64,000 bases of DNA, from the NCBI GenBank assembly GCA_002633005.1, contig NMRA01000079.1, positions 1,021,182-1,085,181 on the forward strand, read 5' to 3'. This document shows positions 24,708 through 37,360 of the stretch, piece by piece (the first letter of the stretch is position 1; each line of letters begins with the position of its first letter). Made by a program: the position numbers and the translations under genes. This stretch comes from Phoronis australis. Taxonomy: Eukaryota; Phoronida; Phoronidae. A model generated the notes under the pieces. The model had not been told where the DNA came from. It saw nothing but the letters and a program-made list of their open reading frames with translations, and searched no databases.

Positions 24708-27700
24708 ATGCGATTGCTGTTATGGTTAGTGGTTTTCTCTGCCGGTGAGTACGTAACACTACCGTAGGCTACTACTTTCCTTGATTTTATGTTGCGTATG
24801 AAGAATAAATTATTTAAAATTAGCAACACCAGTCTCCGGGAAGTTTTCGTTTTTTTTGTGGGAATCGAACTCGAACTATGTCCGTTATACTGAAGTGTAG
24901 ACACAAGAGAACTGCCAATACTTCCATTATAGGGGTATATTTTGGTTTGCCAGGCTGACTGCGAGATCTTATTTTGCAATTGATTGGGTTCGAGTTCTGA
25001 GTCTGAACACAAAATGTCGAAATTTTACCCGAGTTTCAAGTTGGAGTTTAATGGTCAGCAAGTGCGAATTTGGACTGCACATTACACAAACCAAACCAAG
25101 CACAGAACAGCAGACACTCGCTCGCACTACAAGTAGAGGAGAAGAAAAATGCCAAAAGTACTTTTAAGTTCGTTTACCATATAAAGACGTGTTCTCGAGC
25201 CCGCATTGTCTTTGTCTCTCTCAAACCTGAGATTAATTGTTGGCTTCTCATCGCAATTGTACAAAATTGAAACGTGTTTCCAGCAAATGTTAAATCAAAC
25301 ATGTGCTAATTGGTTTTATGTGTATATATTGAAAAGGCATTGAAGGTAATTATTTATCAGTGGGTGTTTGTTAACGTAGTTGAATAAGTACAAGTAGACT
25401 GATGAAACGCAAATACAAATGGTTATATGAATTCATTTACATCCACATTTGTAAACTTGCATTACGCCTTCTTGGAAGAAAACACGTAGAACGAAAACTC
25501 AAATAGCGTGGCTTAGTGTTTTCTGTAAACAAAACTTGGATTATAGTAGCTGGTAATTTTTCTTGCACGTGCTTAATCCCAGATAAATCAATGCCATCAG
25601 TCAACTAAACGTGCACGTTATTTGCAAAATATCTCGTAATTTTGATTTGGCGTGAGCCCTAAATTTCTTTTTTGCAAAAAAAAAACGCAAACTTGCCCAT
25701 CACTGATATTGTGATAAGAACAATACTCCTACCCCATTGTGAAAATGCATGGGCCATATACTGGAGGAAAAAGAAAAGACAGTTACTGGTGTTTTATGCC
25801 GTTGCATTGGCTATAGGCCTGAAGTGAAACTTTCCCCAAAGTACAGGCCTACATCTAAGGGAAAAGGAACGGTATTTGGATGAGATTAGTCGGGAGCTGC
25901 TTGGTTTCGCCCATTCAGCCATGCAGGATTTTTTCGTTTTCGTTAAAATGCTTCATTTCCAGTATAATGCTTCTAAACGGAAACAACTAACCACAGGCCA
26001 ACTGATCCTTGACCTCCAGTGATGCGTGCATGGATAAATCGTCGACTTGCTCTCAAGTTTTCCTTGGATTCTTAACAGTTACAAATAAAAATGATGCTAT
26101 TATATTACTCTGAAGTGGTGATTTGTGTCTTTCAGTTTCAGTGAGTGGCAGCGGCGCTCGGCGGCACAGGGCAAGGGTTCGAGGCGACGAGGGGATGCGA
26201 CGTAAAGTTCGAATTGCGCTCTTCTTCTCCAAAAGTCTCATGGATTCGTGGGTGTCTAGGAAGAATGTGCCTGCAAGCGAATTGACCGACTATCTGCAGT
26301 CCACATTTCTGCAAGAGGTAGGGTTTTAGAATCCCATAAGTCATTTGAGTTCCACGTTGTCAAAGGCAGCTTACAAAGTCTATGAGTTCTTGATTGTTCA
26401 TTCTCAGCGGTACTATCGTGTGCATGCATTGCATGCCGCCGTTCCCTGCATTTGTAAACGCTGCTCCGGGGCTAAGATTTGATGTCGTTTTGTTAAGGCC
26501 AGTTTAGCCAACGATATTCTCATTTGCATCATATCTTTTATGCCCAAGACCGACATAACGCATGTTCTTATTACAGAATCCAATATTCTACGATACCAAT
26601 TTGACAATTATACCATTGATTATCCCCAGTCTGGTCATTTGCATCTACATGGATGCATGAAAACTGATAATAACCTTATTAAACAAATTTAGTCATTACC
26701 AGTTGATGCAACAAGAATCATCAGAGTGTCCAGAAAAATTGAGCAAGAGCCAAGTTTGTGCGGAACTGCATTATAGTTTGCGTTGTCAGAATCTTTCTCT
26801 TTGAACCCACACCAAGTATTAGTTGAGGGCTTAGGTTAGCCAGTGATCTATTACAATGTAATGCTCAGTCTATGTGTGTTGTTACTGAGTGGTCTCGAAC
26901 GACCTTATTACATTTTCAAGTTGCAGAAGCTTTTTGTTTGGTATACTACACTGTTAGACTTGAATAATTCGGTAAATTTTAACCAGCTCAATTTTAATGA
27001 CTCGATTATTACTATTACTACTTTTATTTTTATTATTGTTTTTGTTATTAATATTACTATTATTATTATTATTATTATTATTATTGTTATTGTTATTGTT
27101 ATTGTTATTGTTATTGTTATTGTTATTGTTATTGTTGTTGTTGTTGTTGTTATTGTTATTATTACACGAATTATACATGTAAATAGTGCTATACCGGAAG
27201 TAGTAGCTCAGCACTGGCGGCAGCACATACAGCAGCCGCCGCCGATCTAGGATTTAAGGTACAGGATTTTACTGTACCTGCGGCGTCATCTTTGTTGTGT
27301 AGGCCTTATTTTTATGGTGCCTCCTGATCAAACTAAGAGCATCAGTCTCACTAGCAGCATTACTTGATACAGTAGGCGCAGCAGTAGTAGCGCCTTACCG
27401 CTAGTCGAACCAGTGGCACTAAGAAGCAGAAGCCGTCCCGGTAGTTGGGACGTGTAAGTAAAGTGAGCTATAGAAGCGCCGGTTACACTACTCGCGCTAG
27501 TTATAACAGCTGTGCAGCAACAAGTGCAGTAGTCTTACCAATAGCAGTAGCCCTCCCAGTACTTGAATCATTAGCAGTAGCGAGTAGCAATTAGCATCCT
27601 ATGTTACTTTACAAGAACAAGCCTGTACGATATTGTAACTGAGGCATAACATTTTCAAATAGCAGGAGATATACCAGTGGCAATAGCCGCACTATTGAGG

Positions 27701-30700
27701 TAGGCTCATCGATATTAGGAGTCCTACAGTTAACAGTAGTCACATCAATATCAATACCTCTAGCAGGAGACTTCAAGTAGCAGTGGACATACCCTAGCCT
27801 CATCGGTAGCAGGAGCCCCAGAAATATCAGATGTTAAACCAGTACCAGTAGCTGCACCCGTTACAACAGCAGTAGTAGCAGCATCACTAGTAACAGTATA
27901 ATGAGAGGTTATAGTGGCAGCCATATTGGTTGTGGTCGTGTGTTGTACATGTACCTGTAGTGCCCAATTAACAGGAAGTGGATGTCAATTAGTACTAGTA
28001 GTAGTGGCAGTGGTCTTATGTTTTGTCTTAGCACTATTTGTGTTCAACGACTCTATCCATGTTTATCACTGCTGGTAGCTGTTTGTTGTACAGTATAACT
28101 GCATCTTTACATGGTTTCTAGACTCCACACCCTTGTACAATTAGCCTGTACTTAAAGAGTTTTCACCAGGACCTCAAAAAGTATTTTATTAATACACCCT
28201 GATAGATTTAATAGCCTTTAGTATACCTACTGTAAAGAAACAAGTCAAAAATTAAAGAAACAATCTGTTATCGCGGTTGTGCGTAATGGGTGGAAGGCCG
28301 TCTCAGCCGTCGTTGTTTTATACCAGTACGCTGATACCGAGGAGTTTTGAGGACAGTCCGCGTAGAACACGTGGAGAATTTGTCGCTCAAACTGGTGACC
28401 CACCGCTCTTATTTTCTAAGCCCCAGACACCTGTTATGATGTCTATTCAGCACGCCCTCTGTATTGAAGTAGTGGAAAGGTAATTCCTAGCATTACTGTC
28501 TCAACAATAGGTTGTTGTTAGTACCCCCAATTTGGTTTTCTCTGACATTTGCTGAGTTATAGCCTGCAACGCTGGAGAGTAGGTTTAACTTGGTACATTA
28601 TAAATATTACAAAATGACTAAAAAGGTTTACTTGTGTTTATCTTCACAAAGGGCCACTTCCCAAAGGAACGATAAGTTTCATATTTGTTTTCTTTATTTA
28701 ATTTTTAATGCTTCTGCCCATTTGTTGTTTTTTTTTCTTACCGGGAACGGGTTGATAACTTGTTATCCAAGTTTTGAACTTCAAGTGAAGTACCAAAACA
28801 GAGGTACATTTTGATCGACAGCTACACTTAATTAGTTGAGTTCATTGTGAGCCCATCCCTAAACTTACCACATCACAGGTACACTAAACATTTCACGTGT
28901 CATTAAAGTTTATTATCTACTCGAACTCAAATCATGAAATATGTACAAAAGTGCAAATATGGCGATTACCAAACTGAAGGTTTGCAATCGCTGGACAATT
29001 TCGGTGGCACTGACTATTTAACTATCAGTCAGTAAGAAAAAATGAAAAGCAGGCACAACAACTGTTTCCTGGTCAAAAATCTGATTAAACGAGATTGAAA
29101 AAATATTAGAAAATGAATCCATGTGATATTGTTAACTCTGATCAGCGTTTGTATATCCACCGAGTACATGTATATCAATACGCGCGGTAGTTTATCTTCA
29201 ATCGTACCCAATGGTTGTAGTTTCTAGGTTATTAGTTCATCGATTTTTAAAAATCGAAAACCGTACGTGGTTGGTTTGTTTCCAGCTGAATACCGCCGTG
29301 GTGTTTGTTTATAACAAAATTGGTGGTTCGTGCATTTTGAAAATTCGGCATTATGTACAGTCAGAAATGTCTAATACAGTTTATGGTCGGATAATTACAT
29401 TTAATTGGGCCTTGCTTGCATTGGGCAATGCGGTCATCACAATTCTGCATGATTCCGGCGCCGCGCGGTGAAAATTTTCGCATATTCTTAGAAATGCGTT
29501 ACTTCCTTCTAAGCTTTCTACGCGTTTGTGAAGGTTGTAGTAACATGACTGAGAACGTCTCTGCATTCGAATTTCCTAAATACATGTACCTGAAACGGAA
29601 TACGTTTGTACTCTGCACGAGAGTGTCGAGTGTGGAAAGAGCGATTCAGTTGGGAGAAACATTTTGTTCGCCTGCACCTGTTCAAGGAATCGCGTTTCGG
29701 GCAAACACAGAAGCGACGTTACTGAGTAACGTCCTTTATCGTAACTTACGATAAAGGACTCGACACCTTGTAAGTGTATAAGCAAAATAACGAACAAACT
29801 TGCTTCCATTCTAAAGTGATCGAGTGATGTCAGGCCCTCGACGCCGGTCCACATCTAGTCCTACGACACGTAGTAGGCTTATGCATTACGTTTAGACCGT
29901 GCTCATTCCGTCATAGCAATGGTGAATGTGAGTGACCCAGCTTTACTGTGACCTATATGTATGCCCCTGATTATTAAGAATCTAATTTTGTGAACATTAA
30001 CTACCCCCTGGTTCAATTGGTTGTGCCTCGCATATGACTGCAGTATTTCTCCTGTAAGTGGGTTTGGGTTCATACTGCCTCAAAGCTGACGAAAGTTGGT
30101 ACATGTAAGTGGGAAATCGAATTCATTCTCTATTCTTCATTTACTCGAGTATGATGCCCGTATTCACTCTCTCCCACTGTCTTCTCCGTCTGCATAATAA
30201 TTGTCCACTTCCCGTTCAAAATCGCCCTCGCCTTCTTGTCTGCTGTTTTCCGCCATTGCAGTTGATTGTCAAGTGACCAAACGTCTCCCCCCATTACATC
30301 AATTGGTGGAAAAACTTGGAAATAACTAATTTTTCTTCAAAATAAAAAATGGCGATTATTCGGCATAAAAAGTGCTTATTTAATTTTGCATTAGCAAACT
30401 GAAATCTCAAAAACTAAGAAAATGCATGGCAGGAACTCTTTAAGCAATGCATTTCATTTGAGTGAGCACTTGCAGTCCGCACGCATCAACCAGGTAACCA
30501 CAACAATTAGTAAAACACAATCAGAGTTTAAATGCTTGACTTATTATGTGCTTTAAAGCTGAATAACAAGGTTATCGGTCTGTTATGCATTTAACCTCTT
30601 CTGTTTGGTTAGTTGACCAGGCTAAGCCGACAATCGCTTATTGCATGTACAGTAAGAGATACGTTTACAATCGTCAGTAGTGGCATTTAGGGATGTATCG

Positions 30701-33700
30701 TAAATAAATTTTCTTATTGAAATCACCATTAATCTTGAATCTAATCAATGATACAATCAACCTCTTAAGCCTGATATTTGCTCCAACTACTCAGTTGTAT
30801 ATCTTCGTTTGATGTAACTTCATAAAGACTCACCAAGGTGGCTCCTAAGTTGAGAGCAACTACCATGCTTCTTACAATTAAATCTAATTATTCTCAAGAG
30901 CTTAATTAATTAGTTCGATGCTACGGAAACGAGAGACTTCTGTTAATCAGTATATTATTTCGCAGTGCACGAATATTTTGTGTGGAAAGGAAATATATCG
31001 TACCACCTCGATGTTGAACTTTGACTTGCAAGCCGTAATTTTATTGACATTGTTTGCGACGGCGTATACATGTACTTGTAGCTTGTAGAGTGATTTCACA
31101 TGTATTAATTATAAGTCTAATAATTTGTATTTTTAGTTTAACAAACTGTGGTCCGAACCTCAGCTAGGAGCAGGGATAGACATAAAATTTGAGATCACAA
31201 GAATACAGTACTTGACAGCGCATGAAGAGGTAACGTGGTAAAAAGTTGTATAAAAAGCGTTAACCCGTCAATAATTTTGTTCATTGAGATACAGATGCGA
31301 TTAATGAAGAGTAGATGTAAGTGAAGCGAACTAGAGCAATTGAAGTTAAGACACGCTCGGATGTATATGTCAATGAAACTATCAAATAAAAAGAGTAGAT
31401 TTACGATTCCATTAATTATAATTATGGTGAATCACGCTAACGCAAAATTATACGGAACAAGGTGTATTTTTCTGTCCGTAGGCAGAGTTGCGAAGGCGGC
31501 AGATACAACTGAAACGCACCAATGGCGACTACGCTGGAGCAGCGGCGTTCTGTGACTGGTCAAAAGATCGAATGTCTGCTGCTGACGAGTGGAATATACC
31601 AGCATACATTACTGATGGGTAAATAACCGACCATTCTTGATATGTGAAACAGCGTGGCAAAAAGTTAAAACTCCTTTAGTATGCCTGCAGATATTGAAGA
31701 AACTGGCTTCAGATATTAACAAAACGTACCTATATTTATTGCCTGTAATGACAGCGTATTGAACATCCCGATGCCTTCAATACATACTGAACGTATACAA
31801 TTTATAGGAAAATTGATGCAAAAATGTATATTTAAAACAAAACAGCTGGATCAATGACACAATCAGATTTACTATTATAAAAACGTTTGACGGTTTTTTG
31901 AATAGTTGTTTCGATGTCATTTTATGCAACTTGAATTTGTTTTATTAAAACCACGTACGTCGCATAAGTGCTACGTGTCAAAGACAATTCCTAAGATTTT
32001 TTAAGAACGTTGTAAGGCTTGGTATGTTAATTTTTTGTGAATCCGTTCAATCATTTCTTACAGTGTAGCTACAGAGTTCCGATGTTGGCTGTAGTCTGTG
32101 TCCCTTTTCAAGCTAATTTGAAAAATCAAATAGGAAATGAAACTCGCTCTCGACTAACGTCTACTGTAGGCACAACATAGGTTAACACAACTTCAATACG
32201 TACACATCTGCATGCACAGTGTATGAATGTATGCAGAAATTGCAGGGAAAGGTAGATTTGGGAGATGATTTTTTGTGATTTTCACCAAATAACCGAAGTC
32301 CCTCGGTGAATCGAGGTTTCTTGAATTGCATTTTACTCTTTACCAGTGTGTAACTGTAATCTCCATTACTGGGAAGCACTTTTTAATCCTTTGTTTGACT
32401 AGTTGGAACATGTTCAATCACTAAGGACACGTTTCCATTTTCTCCCAACAGGATACGGCAAGCGGATTTCAACGCTCGCACACCAGGTCGCGCGTTTGGC
32501 ATGGGGAGAGTGTGTGAGAAAAGCTGCGTAGTGATGGAAGGAAAGGTTGCTGATTGGAGATTCGAACCGCTATTCGCAAATCTGCTTGCGCATGAAGTAG
32601 GACACATGTAAGTAAAGAAACTTCGGTACGCCAAGAAACGCACTAATTTTGAGGAACTCTCATTCATCGTGTTTGCCTCTTAATTCGAATTCTTCCCTCA
32701 TTGGACAATAAATATACGGTATTTTTCACACTGCTTGCAGTTTTGGTTTTCAACACCCTCCCGCTGGGTGCCGCGCAGACATCATGTGGTCTCCTGGGCG
32801 CAATGACAATTGGTCCGTGTGCACAAAAAGAAAAGCTCTGGAAATATTCAGGTGAGTACGTGCAATTAACTGTTTCCGTATGACATCGTTTGCGACATGA
32901 ATTTAGGTACTTTACGATCGCACCACCTGTCGACCGATTTGTAAAATGTAAAAGGTAAAATTCCACCGGCTATGTAATTTCTAAAAGCATATACTATATT
33001 TCCCTAAATGCAGTCTGTGCATGAAGAAATGCTCCTACAAAACTTTAAAAATTTGCTTGCGCAACTCCCGTAGTGGTCACGTCTACTCTTTTGGTTGTTA
33101 GACTTGTGCTTACATTTCTACAATGCAGTAACCCATGGGTATATCCGTGCTTGGACTACCAGTTTGGAATAATGCCTCCGCCCACTGTTCCTCCTGGCCG
33201 AGTGTCTGAAGGAGATCTGGCGGTGATTACGCAGAACTGTCCAAAAGGTGAAGTAGGAGTACACACCGACTACAGTGGACAGTTCTTCTACGCTAACGGC
33301 TACTTAGACTGGTTTAAGAAGGCACCTCAGTGGGTACGCATCTCTTGAAGAAACATACCGTTTTTAGAGTTAATAAACTGGTATTTTGTACGTAAATGAT
33401 ATACAAAGCGACCATCAAACCAGGCTCATGGAACTCTAGTGAACTGCAGAATGTCAAGAAAATTTAAATAACTTCCCGTTTTTACGAAAGTATTATATTG
33501 TACCTCCCGAGTTTATTTGCCGTGCTTCTAACCTTTATCGAATTCCTCAAATTCCACGGATACATGTAGCTACACGTTTCCTGGACACTCTAGTCTGCCA
33601 CACAACAATATTACTCCCCGCTTTAAACGTTGTACTTAAAGCTCCCAACGTATTTCAGTGGCACGAGGAGAACGTCTGCAGATGGCTGCCTTGCCGCCAG

Positions 33701-36092
33701 GAATATAAAGGGAAGGCGTTGTTTTACGCTTTGGCTCCGTTGACTGGATTCCGGTGTGGCGAAAACAAGGTGTGTCAATTTTAGAAATTTGTAGGACACC
33801 TCGATCCGATGTAATTAGTATGCTTGTTTACTGGTGCACGTACGTTCTATGTTGGCGAATCTAGTCAACATTAAAGGCAGATGCTTTCATCTGCCGCACT
33901 TGAAATAATCATAACGATAAATCGTCGTGAGAGACCGTCCGGAGTTGGTACATGTATATGGCGCAAGTCCGGACGGTCTGGGGTCAATAAAAAACCACAG
34001 TTCAATTGTGCAATGCGATAAACGAGAGTAGTTCTACTTGATGCGTTGCAGGTATGCTTATCTCTTTTATGACAAACAATCTGAGACCAGGCAAAGTGTT
34101 TTTAAAATAATGTGGATAAATCAGTGGAGTGTGAGACCCCTGAGGTCCCTGTCAAGTCCTCACGACAATTCTACCTTATGATGTACATTTGTAGCATAAA
34201 AAGCACGCAATACGTGTCCACGTCATTTCGTTTGCTGGAGAAAGTTTTCCCATCAATATTTCTCCGGTTTTCACTGAATGGATACATGCACAGGTTACAA
34301 CATGTGCCATTCCTTTTGATTATCCGATAATTGGATTTGTGATTCGCCCTTTTATGTGTTTGTTTCTGATCAAGAATCTAGATACCGTTTTCCTAAAAAT
34401 GATTTGTTTGAAAATAACTTCACAATCATGGATCGCATTACTGATGCTAAACGCGAAATAGTTGGGAAGTGGACTTTACCTCGGTTGCACTGTATTGTTC
34501 TAAATGAAAAACACAGCGCTGTGCTTCAGACCAAAATAGCTACGCAAAAATCTAGATACGAAAACGCATGCGCAAACTATGCCAGAATGGCCTATTTGAT
34601 TGATGACTTACATGTACTGCGTAGGATTTGAATGCACCAGCCTCCCGTTCAGTAACACTAGGACCTCGCTAAAAAGCAAGACTTCGCGAGATTACGTGAG
34701 GAATTACCGTGTATTTTAAATGAGAGCACGTGACTTTGACTAGGTTTTAGCTAGGTCCTAGCGTAGGTCCTAGCGTCTACTGAACGCACGCCAGCTTTGG
34801 TAATATGATCCTGGCCTGATATGAATGTTCAAACACATTATCAGATGGATAAAGTCAAGTGTTGAGTGTAATACTCAACAACAGAAACAAATCACGGCAT
34901 TATGAGATGTGACTGGTGTTACCCAACAACCAGACGCGTTCAGATGACAGAAGACCAGCACGAATTTGGCAAGGTGACAAGGACCACACCAAACTAAGCA
35001 AGTGACTTCGAGTGTTACGCAACTGAGCTCGAGTTCCTACTCGCATACACCAGCTAAATAGTTGAAGTAACTCTGGCGAGGGTCTAGTGTTTAATTATAG
35101 AATACATATAGAGGCCATTGTTTCCCAGCTAGAAAGTTTCTCGCCGTGAGATCCAAGCAAGTGTCTTGCTGTCGACTTTCCCGGGCTCTGAATCTCAGAA
35201 TGTAACGTCAAGACACTAAACAAAATTTGTTATGTCTTACACAGATTTGTGAAAGTGAAACCAGGTGCGTATCGGCCGGAAACTCTGGTTGTGGAAAGAC
35301 GAGCGAACTAGGAGGGCTGAAGGGCTCGTTCTCGTCGTATAAATACAACGGACTAAGACGTTATCTTCCCAACTTAAAGTGTGCTTGGCGAATTACAGTA
35401 CCAAGAGGGCTACGAGTCAAGGTAACTGGTTTGAGAGAAAAGCTTGATGTAACAACGATTTAGTACCAGTGCTGTGGTTGTCATAGTTACATTGCCACCT
35501 ACTTCCACTACATGTACATATGTACATTTTCAATATGTTGATTTATAGGAAGTCTTACGATAATTTGTTTAATATATTATTTTTATCCACGAGATCTAGC
35601 AAAACCACATTATAAATGTTCTCTGTGTAGATGTCTTGTTAAAGTGCCTTTCATTAATGATTTGAAAGGGATGCTTACATGTATCTCGTTCGCTATCATT
35701 TTCTGCTGATGAGTTTGCATACTTTGTATGAACATGAAGGTTACACTCTACAGTGTATAAGCCCTGTGCTCAAGCTGTGATAAAGGAATGTGTTTTTCTC
35801 CAATCACGCGCAGGAGGTAACAATACTTTAAACCTGTTGGTATGCATTACAGCTAAGTTTCGAGAGCATGGACGTACCGGGCAGATTTGGTTGTGGCACC
35901 GGACCGTATGGCGGCGACAGTGTTAACGTCTATAATGGAGACGACTCCGCGGCACCGTTAATGGCAAAATTGTGTAACTCTCGGTTGAAGACCGTCAAAT
36001 CTTCGTCAAACGTCCTTTACGTAACTTTTACCTCCGACCATAATGCCAAAACAGCAGGGTCGGGTTTTCAAGCGGTTTACAAGGCATTCTAG
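24708..36092 (+). CDS. Gene B: secreted ADAMTS-like metalloprotease with CUB domain
   Basis: Complete coding model of ten exons: 24708-24744, 26136-26317, 31137-31229, 31482-31618, 32452-32607, 32741-32851, 33129-33333, 33659-33769, 35245-35421 and 35853-36092 (TAG). They join to 483 codons (482 aa). Residues 1-18 or so are a signal peptide (MRLLLWLVVFSA); about 36-240 the M12B catalytic domain; about 240-355 an ADAMTS-like cysteine-rich domain (NVCRWLPC, GFRCGENKIC); about 356-482 a CUB. Zinc site HEVGHIFGFQHPP has its His residues at 197, 201 and 207; the Met-turn Met is 217 (DIMWSPG). FCDW and CEKSC match ADAMTS cysteine positions. No propeptide, TSP1 repeat or spacer is visible, which is unusual. 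An RGD sits at 28-30. Exon 2 could start at 26136 or 26142; 26136 gives the exon length seen in C. Predicted active zinc endopeptidase outside the cell; the substrate is unknown. Confidence 0.92.
27007..27164. repeat. (TTA)n / (TTATTG)n microsatellite
   Basis: A run of TTA triplets grades into TTATTG hexamers and then TTG triplets. Its long Leu/Ile/Val or Asn open frames are artefacts of repeat composition. Confidence 0.95.
27200..28020. repeat. Degenerate GTAGCA/AGCAGTAG repeat tract
   Basis: Scattered AGCAGTAG, GTAGCAGC and CAGTAGTAG blocks on one strand suggest an old expanded triplet or hexamer repeat now heavily mutated. It directly follows the TTA/TTG microsatellite. Confidence 0.4.
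29716..29759. repeat. Two adjacent near-perfect hairpins
   Basis: ACGTTAC-TGA-GTAACGT (29716-29732) is followed directly by GTCCTTTATCGTAA (29731-29744), a one-base spacer, and its exact reverse complement (29746-29759). The second hairpin has a 14-bp perfect stem. Confidence 0.85.
32452..32851 (+). other. Zinc-site exon pair of gene B
   Basis: Exon 32452-32607 ends at HEVGH plus AT. Exon 32741-32851 completes IFGFQHPPAGC and carries the Met-turn DIMWSPG and a Cys. This is the metzincin pattern HExxHxxGxxH, with an intron (phase 2) splitting the motif after the second His. The residue after the third His is Pro rather than the Asp of reprolysins. Confidence 0.9.
33932..33979. repeat. 12-bp perfect inverted repeat in intron 8 of gene B
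   Basis: AGACCGTCCGGA at 33932-33943 pairs exactly with TCCGGACGGTCT at 33968-33979, around a 24-base loop containing TACATGTA. Confidence 0.85.
34656..34763. mobile_element. Tiny MITE-like foldback, about 108 bp
   Basis: CACTAGGACCTCGCTAAAA (34656-34674) matches the reverse complement of 34745-34763 (CGCTAGGACCTAGCTAAAA) at 17 of 19 positions. A related unit lies at 44562-44650 in gene C. It sits in intron 8 of gene B. Confidence 0.5.
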
Positions 36093-36580
36093 TGTTTCAT
36101 TTGGTTTCATCAGTTGATTACTTACATTGTATGTCACACATTGTGTATCTTAATTGACAATAACGCTATAGTCCTACAAGATAAGGCATATCGGTAGATG
36201 TGTTTACAGTCTAAGTTCGTATTCAAATACGTGATAGTTTGGAGACCTATACAGAGCACCAACAGGTGCCAAGTTATGACGTACGTTGTTTTACACTGCA
36301 ATTGTCTGGTAGTGTCTGATATAAGGGTCAAAAACATGTTCAGACAATTGAATGAGCTCAAGCAGGTGGCCTCTGAATTTCCCAGTGAGTAGGGACATTT
36401 CTCTATCACTCCACCAGATGGTGTGTTAATTGGATGTCAATGGACACATCGACCTTGTTGCGTCACATGTTTTGTAAATGTAGCCCTCCGAATCTCTGCG
36501 CTAAGCAGCTTAAGGTGTCAAACCACAGGAATATAAAGTAATTTTTTTCAGATGAGATGTCAAACTTCAAGAAGTTACTT

Positions 36581-36586
36581 AATAAA
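36581..36586 (+). terminator. Candidate poly(A) signal of gene B
   Basis: AATAAA lies about 490 bases after the stop codon of gene B and is the first exact hexamer I found downstream. Use is unproven. Confidence 0.35.
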
Positions 36587-37279
36587 TGTCAAACCTAAAC
36601 GTATTGCATTGATATACACGAGCGCATCCTACTGCATGTTCTTACTGTAATCATGGCGGGTATTGCCGAGCAAACCGAACAATACTGTGGTGAAAGGATT
36701 AATGTGACGTTTCAGAGGCCCTCACATACAATGTACGTGTTTTTTTACTGGCAGTCCGAACCCTACTAAACTTGCAGATGTAAAATTCTACATGCGGACC
36801 CAGTGCGTGGTCAACTCGAACATACGCTCGGGAATTACAGGTTATTCCACAACCACAGGTAAAATATAAAGCTCTCTACATACAAAATACTCGAAAGCTA
36901 TCGATATACAAGGAGAACGAAATACAGACAGTTTCAGCTAAAGAAGGCACACGCGAAATAAAACTTAAATAAACTGACACTCACCAACATCTCTACAAAA
37001 TGGCAGATACTAAGAGTGAACGTAAAAACTTGACCAAAAAGAAACAAACTCCATATAGTAACATGAAAGAAAAAATAAGTAAGTTATACAAAATGTAACC
37101 TAACACAATCATCCGTAGCACTGCGCATGCGGTTTATAAATGTCTGAATGAGTGCTTCGGGCAATTGTGAAAAATATGTACATGAATCACAGGAGTGATA
37201 TTCATTGAGGTATGACGTTAACGTGGAAGTCCGTATGGTATTCCGTGTGTGTCATTTGAGGTTTCTCACAACCTAACTT

Positions 37280-37360
37280 GGACTTAGCCTACCGTCCATA
37301 TGGATTGGACTTAGCCTACCGTCCATATGGATTGGACTTAGCCTACCGTCCATATGGGTT
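37280..37360. repeat. 27-bp tandem repeat, three copies
   Basis: The unit begins GGACTTAGCCTACCGTCCAT and ends ATGGATT. Three head-to-tail copies start at 37280, 37307 and 37334, with only one base change in the last. The near-identity suggests recent expansion. Confidence 0.9.

Larger units (their letters stand above)
26318..31136 (+). other. Intron 2 of gene B (4.8 kb), repeat-rich
   Basis: It holds the TTA/TTG microsatellite (27007-27164), a degenerate AGCAGTAG-type region (27200-28020) and back-to-back hairpins (29716-29759). Open frames here, such as those near 28277, 29211 and 29416, have no recognisable domain or splice support. Confidence 0.6.

Noticed and set aside
26843-27250. Long Leu/Ile/Val and poly-Asn open frames
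   Set aside because: They are translations of the TTA/TTG microsatellite in an intron of gene B.
24708-36092. Tolloid/astacin assignment because of the protease plus CUB combination
   Set aside because: The residue after the third His is not Glu, the Met-turn lacks the astacin form, and the FCxW, CxxxC and cysteine-rich domain patterns match ADAMTS instead.
36654-36770. Small ORF beginning MAGIAEQTEQYCGE in the B-C spacer
   Set aside because: 37 codons, no domain and no splice or leader support.
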